This document shows, piece by piece, positions 30,756-35,181 of a stretch of DNA of 35,181 nt. The stretch lies in the IMG/VR virus record IMGVR_UViG_3300025141_010397, positions 1 through 35,181 of that record; one strand, given 5' to 3'. Under the pieces are notes generated by a model, which saw nothing but the letters and a program-made list of their open reading frames with translations, was not told the DNA's origin and did no database searches. How positions within the stretch are numbered: the stretch's first letter is position 1; each line of letters starts with the position of its first letter. The translations under genes were made by a program, and so were the position numbers. This DNA comes from a virus.

Positions 30756-31001
30756 GTGATAGAGTATTATTTAAGACCAGGAGACCTGATAATAACCGAG
30801 AAGACTTATGGGATCCTTCTTAAAAAAACCTCTACCCAATGGAAGTATGCATCGCGACCCCACGACCATCCCACGTCAGAGTGGTTTATAAATGTTATCC
30901 GCGTGAAAGACCTTTATCATCACCTAGACAAAAAGACGGCAGATGCTACCGTGGTGTATGCACCCGCTAAACGCCGCCGTCGTCGCAAAAAAATTGATTG
31001 A
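30756..31001 (+). CDS. Small basic protein of unknown function
   Basis: An 81-residue protein, GTG start after AAGGGGG. The N-terminus is beta-rich (LRPGDLIITEKTYGILLKK), like a small barrel, and the C-terminus is a run of Arg and Lys (KRRRRRKKID). It probably binds nucleic acid. Its last codons carry the -35 box of the methylase promoter. Confidence 0.65.
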   Translation: MIEYYLRPGDLIITEKTYGILLKKTSTQWKYASRPHDHPTSEWFINVIRVKDLYHHLDKKTADATVVYAPAKRRRRRKKID

Positions 31002-31026
31002 CTTTGTTTTAACTTCTTGGTAGAAT
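30998..31026 (+). promoter_or_regulatory. Sigma70-like promoter for the second methylase
   Basis: TTGACT (30998-31003), a 17-base spacer and TAGAAT (31021-31026), eight bases before the methylase ATG at 31034. The implied 5' leader is very short or absent. Confidence 0.55.
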
Positions 31027-31033
31027 AGGCGTT

Positions 31034-31777
31034 ATGAATGATATTATACTTGAAAACCTTGAAGCGCTTGAGTTCCTCTCAACGCTTGAAGACAACTCTA
31101 TTGATTTAATCCTCACTGATCCTCCTTATGAGATCTCAAGGCCAACCGGATTCCTTGCCAGCAAGGGAGCCAAAACCATTGAAAGGTTCAGGATGAGCTA
31201 CGAGTTTGGAGATTGGGATAAGCAACAGATGAACCTCTATCCTTTTGTGGAAGAAATGTACCGTGTTCTAAAGCCACACGGCACTTGCATTATCTTTTAC
31301 GACCTGTGGAAGATTACATCACTCGCTCAAATACTTGAGGCGACCCGGTTCAAACAACTGCGCTTTCTTGAGTGGCTTAAGACAAATCCAGTCCCCATTA
31401 ACAGCAAACGCAATTACCTGACAAATTCTCGTGAGATTGCTATCTCTGCTGTGAAGAAGTCTAAGCCCACATTCAACAGCGAATATGACAATGGGATCTA
31501 CAAGTACCCTATTTATCACGGCTCGGATCGTTTCCACACGGCCCAGAAGAGTTTAAAGTTATTCGACGATCTGGTTAAGAAACATTCGAACGAGGGAGAT
31601 GTCGTTTTGGATTGCTTTGCAGGATCCTCTACAACTGCTATTTCTTGTATTAATACTAACAGAAGTTTCATTGGGTGCGAGGTGGATAAGGACTACTATG
31701 CCAAATCCCTCGACCGTATAGAAAACGCTATTAATAATAGGAAAAAGAAGGACAAGATAAATGCCATTAACGGCTGA
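31034..31777 (+). CDS. DNA methyltransferase (N6-adenine or N4-cytosine, beta class)
   Basis: A 247-residue SAM-dependent methylase. Here the catalytic TDPPYEIS comes first (about residue 29) and the SAM-binding DCFAGSSTTA near the C-terminus, the beta-class order of CcrM-like enzymes, opposite to the alpha-type Dam at 842. No restriction partner is visible. The product base (N6-A or N4-C) and recognition site cannot be read from the sequence. It precedes the tagged cassette by 33 bases. Confidence 0.9.
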   Translation: MNDIILENLEALEFLSTLEDNSIDLILTDPPYEISRPTGFLASKGAKTIERFRMSYEFGDWDKQQMNLYPFVEEMYRVLKPHGTCIIFYDLWKITSLAQILEATRFKQLRFLEWLKTNPVPINSKRNYLTNSREIAISAVKKSKPTFNSEYDNGIYKYPIYHGSDRFHTAQKSLKLFDDLVKKHSNEGDVVLDCFAGSSTTAISCINTNRSFIGCEVDKDYYAKSLDRIENAINNRKKKDKINAING

Positions 31778-31797
31778 AGCGTTAAGAGGACGAGCGT

Positions 31798-31807
31798 ACT
31801 ATTTATA
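31798..31807 (+). promoter_or_regulatory. ACTATTTATA motif ahead of the tagged cassette
   Basis: ACTATTTATA lies 4 bases before the ATG at 31811, identical to the element at 13210. The surrounding 33-base gap has little other signal. A late-promoter role is a guess from position. Confidence 0.35.
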
Positions 31808-31810
31808 TAG

Positions 31811-32527
31811 ATGAAATTATTACTTGAAAATTGGCGCGAATACACCAGACAGGTGGAATTAGAAGAAGGCATTGGCGCACTCGTTCCTGGCTCTTCTGAG
31901 TGGAAGATGAACAAAGCCATCAAAAAATTAAAGAGAGAATTGGAGGATGGCAAGCATAAGAGCACTTGGCAAGCGATAGCTCAGGAGCTAAAAGAAACGC
32001 AGCAAGCGTGGGAGTTGCTCAAGAAATGGAAAACCCTTGACGACTCTGAAAAAGAAATCCTATGGGATCAAATCAAAGACGTTGCCAAGACTACGACTTT
32101 GGCCGCCGCATTTGCAGCCCCCATCGGAGGGTCGGTGTGGATTCCTTTAATAATGCCTTATCTAAAGAAGCATGGTCTTGTGGCTTCTGCCTTTATGAAT
32201 GAAAATGTCTTCTATGTTGATGTAAACCTTCTTGTCCCTTCCGAAGAGATGGGGCACGGGAAAGAACACGATTGCCCTGGGGCTGAATGCGATGCCATAG
32301 TCCAGCAAAAGATGAACTTGATTAGCCAAGGTAATTTGGAACCTATTGAGGTATGCAACCAGAAGCCCGTGAACTCTTACCGCGTTCAAGACCAAGAGGT
32401 GGCACCTAAAAGCGGAGTTAGCGAGCCTTTCTACCATGTATTGAACGGGCACCATCGTCTAGAAGCGGCAAAGCGTCTGGGGGTTAAGAAGGTTCCCGTC
32501 TATCTCACCCCCAAGGAGCAAGAATGA
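31811..32527 (+). CDS. Putative packaged protein with ParB/sulfiredoxin-like C-terminal domain
   Basis: A 238-residue protein. It opens with MKLLLENWREYTRQ, nearly identical to the next gene's start, and LEE-G (residues 17-20) fits the T4 prohead-protease site (L/I-x-E, then A/G/S). A helical region follows with a hydrophobic segment (LAAAFAAPIGGSVWIPLI), then a C-terminal ParB/Srx-type domain: NGHHRLEAAKRLGVKKVPVY. That domain can bind or cut nucleic acid or nucleotides. The design suggests a protein loaded into the capsid and injected. The next start overlaps its stop by ATGA. Confidence 0.75.
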   Translation: MKLLLENWREYTRQVELEEGIGALVPGSSEWKMNKAIKKLKRELEDGKHKSTWQAIAQELKETQQAWELLKKWKTLDDSEKEILWDQIKDVAKTTTLAAAFAAPIGGSVWIPLIMPYLKKHGLVASAFMNENVFYVDVNLLVPSEEMGHGKEHDCPGAECDAIVQQKMNLISQGNLEPIEVCNQKPVNSYRVQDQEVAPKSGVSEPFYHVLNGHHRLEAAKRLGVKKVPVYLTPKEQE

Positions 32528-33432
32528 AACTCCTACTTGAAAATTGGCGAAAATATATCTCAGAGGCAAGCAAGATACGCCGAATCAAATCCAACATTCT
32601 GACTGAAGTCACTGAGGAAGAACTACGTGACTTCCCGCTATCGGACGAGGAACTTGCTAAGATTAAAAAATGGGCTGGCCTCTCTGGCGACCCTCTCTTC
32701 TTAGGCTCAGGCACAATGGGGTCTGCTTATCAATTTGGCGATGAGGTGCTCAAGATCACCAAAGACTTTGCCGAAGCGTCTGCTACGCAATCTATCGCAG
32801 GCCAAGAGCATCCCAATGTTTACAATGTGAAGAAGGTTGGCCGCCGCTTTGTGAAGGGCGACGAACAACCTGGTGAAATGCCGCAGCACCCTTTTTTGAT
32901 TGTATACGACTTGGTGGGTGAAGAGGTTGGAGGTTCAGACTTGCCGACACCAAAACAACAAGAAATTATCAAAACCATTCACGCAAGGCCAGATGAAATT
33001 TACTATCAGTGGCTCGCCAACTTTGACGAGGTGCGCCGCAAATTTGCCACCTGGATTAAAAAGAATGGTGCCAAGGTGGAAGAAAATCCTATGTCCAGGT
33101 TTCAAAACCACTCCAGCAAGCTTCGAGGACTTATGGCCGAAGCTGGCTTAAACGAACTAGAGCGAGAAGCCCTTACCAAAGCCTGGGCCACTGGCGTTGG
33201 AGTCTATTCAGCCGACAACATTAACACCGCTGAAGGTGCTCTCAAGGCCCTGGCATCTCCTATGCTTGATTATGTAAATGATATCTCCAGTGGCTTAACA
33301 TTTTTGGAACAAAATGGTATACATTTTAGAGACCTTAAGACAACCAACGTTATGAACGACCGAGGTCGCTTGGTTATCATTGACATCGGCAAGTCAGATG
33401 TCAAGCAAAGAGAACCGATTGAGAAAATCTAA
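32524..33432 (+). CDS. Putative packaged protein kinase
   Basis: A 302-residue protein. The N-terminus MKLLLENWRKYISEA (residues 1-15) contains I-S-E-A, an exact fit to the T4 gp21 cleavage pattern and close to the end of the T4 targeting peptide (FIAEA). The body has kinase landmarks: Gly loop LGSGTMGSAY (60-69), Lys77 in VLKIT, the catalytic HFRDLKTTN (Asp270, Asn275) and DIG at 287-289 for DFG. The activation region after it is very short. Key catalytic residues are present, so activity is possible. It may phosphorylate host proteins at infection. AAGGAG precedes the ATG. Confidence 0.82.
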   Translation: MKLLLENWRKYISEASKIRRIKSNILTEVTEEELRDFPLSDEELAKIKKWAGLSGDPLFLGSGTMGSAYQFGDEVLKITKDFAEASATQSIAGQEHPNVYNVKKVGRRFVKGDEQPGEMPQHPFLIVYDLVGEEVGGSDLPTPKQQEIIKTIHARPDEIYYQWLANFDEVRRKFATWIKKNGAKVEENPMSRFQNHSSKLRGLMAEAGLNELEREALTKAWATGVGVYSADNINTAEGALKALASPMLDYVNDISSGLTFLEQNGIHFRDLKTTNVMNDRGRLVIIDIGKSDVKQREPIEKI

Positions 33433-33433
33433 A

Positions 33434-33643
33434 GTGAAGAAAGTCTATCAATATTTAACGCATCACTTGACGGAACAGCGCGAGTCATATTTTGTCCATA
33501 TGTGGAACGCTTGGAAGCTCGCAGCAAATCTTTTGCTTGTGACTTCAAAATGTTTTGTCCACTCTTTCTTTCCCTTCCTATTTACTAAGGCGGTATCGAG
33601 TAAAATTGAATACTTAGACAAGCTGGCAAGGAGAATGAAGTGA
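33434..33643 (+). CDS. Small DUF6356-like protein
   Basis: A 69-residue protein with a GTG start, 1 base after the kinase stop. The pattern HHLTEQRESYFVHMWNAWKL, a hydrophobic middle, then VHSFFPFLF and a C-terminal SSKIEYLDKLA resembles DUF6356, a family of small bacterial and phage proteins of unknown role. It probably associates with membranes. The next gene overlaps by GTGA. Confidence 0.65.
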   Translation: MKKVYQYLTHHLTEQRESYFVHMWNAWKLAANLLLVTSKCFVHSFFPFLFTKAVSSKIEYLDKLARRMK

Positions 33644-35181
33644 CCAAGTTTCAGGACAAATGGCGCACGTTTTTGAGCGAAGAGCGAATCGAGGAAAAGA
33701 CCCGCGCCGAAAAAGAGGGAGTGAAGCTGCCCTCCACCGCCGAACAACTCGAAAAATACGTAGCCAAAGATTTTACAAAGCCTGAATATTACATGCAGTT
33801 CAGTAACGTCAACAAGCTAGGGATCAACCCAAAGTCTGGCTACAGAACTCCGCTTGGTATCTATTCTTATCCAGTAACCCAACAGATTTATCGCCTGTTC
33901 ATTAACGGAAGACTTCCGTTTGCCCAAGATAGAAAGTACATCATTGTATTCAAGCCAAGAGAAGATAAAAACATCATTGTTTCTCTTGGGAAAAAGAACA
34001 ACGGGGGCTTAGACGACAAGGCTTATGCCGAAGCGATTGAAAATTTGCTCAGCAAAGAGCTTGCCGATGGGGAGACCAGGCGCGGTGCGTATGTGGTTTT
34101 CCGAAGATTTACACAAGGTGAAGGCTTTAAACCCGAACAAATACAAGAGATAGCCGCCGCATACACTAGAAAAAAAGATTTTATACAAAGGGTTTACAAT
34201 AACGGAGCTATCACACAGTTCACTGAACTCATCGCAGATGAGTTTTTAAATGAGAAGCCTTATGGTGAAGTGCCATCGTATGAAAAAATGCTTGACAAGA
34301 TTAAAAAGAATTACAGTTGGGCTGCCGGTGACTCCTACTTTATAGAGGACGTGAAAAATTTACAAAAAGATTTCACAGAGGAAGATTACAGAAAGTTTGT
34401 CGATTGGCTCGATACGCAGGATCTAAGTCCAGAGTTATCCGCTGAAGTCAACCTTAAAAAACTAACTGATTATCTTAATTACGATCCGACCAATTCCGCC
34501 GAGGCCATCCAGCAGACACAATATTGGACTAACTTAAAGGATGACGCTCGCAGCAAAACCAATCTTGGCTTGATATGGGCGCTTAGTTACAGAATGCAGA
34601 ATAATCCTCGTGTCTGGAGGACGCTTTTTCAAAAGCACCTTGGAATCGATGGGGTTGTGGATGCTGGAGGCGAAGGGCTTATTCACCCATCGGAAAAGAT
34701 CCAGGCGGTTTTCTTTTCCAAGGACGCAGTTGAGCAGGTGGCAACCATCAGGAACACTGAAACACCAGATGCGATTAACCGGCGCAAAGATTACCTTATG
34801 AAATCTACGATTCAGCGAGCCGCCACTGAATTCTATACGGATACGCTTGGCGTGAACCCGACTCAAAAAATGATAAGATCTGCACTTGGAGCCACGAGCA
34901 AGGTTCAAGAATCTCACGGCTGGAAAATAGACGGGGCAAACAACCCAGAAGTTTTTGTTAAGTGGTTTCTTGGACAGGAAATTTTCCCTCCTCAACAAAT
35001 CCCAGGCGAGTTTGATGGCCAAGAAAAAAGATATAAGCATGTAAAGAAAAAAAGTCTTAATCAATTCCACGCGATTCTAACAACGAGGTGGATAAGTAGC
35101 TATTTCAGAGAAACTATCGTCGAAGCGCACAGAAACGCAGTAGACGCAGCCTGGACAACTGAAGAATCGTTGCAGAGCCAG
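33640..35181 (+). CDS. Large putative packaged protein, 3' end outside window
   Basis: An open frame of at least 514 residues that runs off the window. The GTG start overlaps the previous stop (GTGA). The N-terminus MTKFQDKWRTFLSEE shares W8-R9-x-[Y/F]11 and L-S-E (12-14) with the two cassette proteins upstream, although the residue after Glu14 is Glu. Two constrained segments stand out: GYRTPLGIYSYPV with LPFAQDRKYIIVFKP (about 65-110), and DAGGEGLIHPSEKIQAVFFS (about 342-361). I believe similar motifs occur in other marine-phage proteins, but I know no function. An ADP-ribosyltransferase-like or other enzyme domain is possible and not demonstrated. Confidence 0.72.
   Translation, partial: MTKFQDKWRTFLSEERIEEKTRAEKEGVKLPSTAEQLEKYVAKDFTKPEYYMQFSNVNKLGINPKSGYRTPLGIYSYPVTQQIYRLFINGRLPFAQDRKYIIVFKPREDKNIIVSLGKKNNGGLDDKAYAEAIENLLSKELADGETRRGAYVVFRRFTQGEGFKPEQIQEIAAAYTRKKDFIQRVYNNGAITQFTELIADEFLNEKPYGEVPSYEKMLDKIKKNYSWAAGDSYFIEDVKNLQKDFTEEDYRKFVDWLDTQDLSPELSAEVNLKKLTDYLNYDPTNSAEAIQQTQYWTNLKDDARSKTNLGLIWALSYRMQNNPRVWRTLFQKHLGIDGVVDAGGEGLIHPSEKIQAVFFSKDAVEQVATIRNTETPDAINRRKDYLMKSTIQRAATEFYTDTLGVNPTQKMIRSALGATSKVQESHGWKIDGANNPEVFVKWFLGQEIFPPQQIPGEFDGQEKRYKHVKKKSLNQFHAILTTRWISSYFRETIVEAHRNAVDAAWTTEESLQSQ

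Noticed and set aside
34534-35070. 178-residue minus-strand frame
   Set aside because: It lies entirely inside the open + strand gene and has no independent support.
1-35181. Bacterial chromosome origin, because of groEL, pckA, purA, guaB, cysK and dnaE
   Set aside because: These genes are embedded in one-strand, overlapping phage-type gene chains with a gp41-type helicase, DUF3310 protein, endolysin and many tiny genes.

Overview
This 35.2 kb window looks like part of the genome of a large tailed double-stranded DNA phage, probably an aquatic myovirus distantly related to the T4 group. The evidence is in the sequence. Every supportable gene is on the + strand, genes are packed with 4-20 bp overlaps (ATGA, GTGA, TAATG), and GTG/TTG starts are common. 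Phage replication genes are mixed with many very small genes, peptidoglycan-lytic enzymes, and proteins with N-terminal peptides resembling T4 capsid-targeting sequences. The window is open at both ends: a ParB-like gene enters from the left and a large putative cargo protein runs off the right. I see no tRNA, rRNA, CRISPR array, integrase, transposase or att site, and no gene-free stretch over 300 bases. Virion structural genes (terminase, portal, capsid, tail) are not in the window.

Layout. 1-7.9 kb is replication and recombination: ParB-like protein, Dam methylase, UvsX/RecA recombinase, 5'-3' exonuclease, DnaB/gp41-type helicase and a B12-dependent class II ribonucleotide reductase. 7.9-13.2 kb holds accessory metabolism: a GroES-like co-chaperonin, a complete ATP-type PEP carboxykinase, a secreted lytic transglycosylase, two proteins of unknown function (one with a nucleotidyltransferase-like N-terminus) and a cysteine synthase. 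13.2-20.1 kb has a C-family DNA polymerase (DnaE-like, with PHP domain), a Zn-ribbon protein, dUTPase, a DUF3310 protein, a CBS-less IMP dehydrogenase/GMP reductase-family enzyme, a Cys-rich lipoprotein and a small sigma-region-4-like protein. 20.1-23.9 kb has an acidic scaffold-like protein, a ClpP-like protease, an amidase endolysin and a possible nuclease-fold protein. 23.9-29.4 kb has GroEL, glutaredoxin, Hsp20, a PAP2 membrane phosphatase, peptide deformylase and small proteins. 29.4-31.8 kb has adenylosuccinate synthetase, small proteins and a second DNA methyltransferase. 31.8-35.2 kb is a cassette of proteins sharing an N-terminal tag: a ParB/Srx-domain protein, a protein-kinase-like protein and a large partial protein.

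How it may work together (inference). IMPDH/GMPR-family enzyme, PurA, class II RNR, glutaredoxin and dUTPase would redirect host purines and ribonucleotides into phage dNTPs. PEP carboxykinase and cysteine synthase would change carbon and sulfur metabolism. GroES/GroEL/Hsp20 and peptide deformylase support folding and maturation. Transcription appears to be driven by several sigma70-like promoters (TTGACT-N16/17-TATAAT) and two clear intrinsic terminators. The most novel feature is the right-hand cassette: three adjacent proteins align at W8-R9-x-[Y/F]11, two of them followed by a T4 gp21-type cleavage site. This suggests a set of effectors, including a kinase, loaded into the capsid and injected with the DNA.
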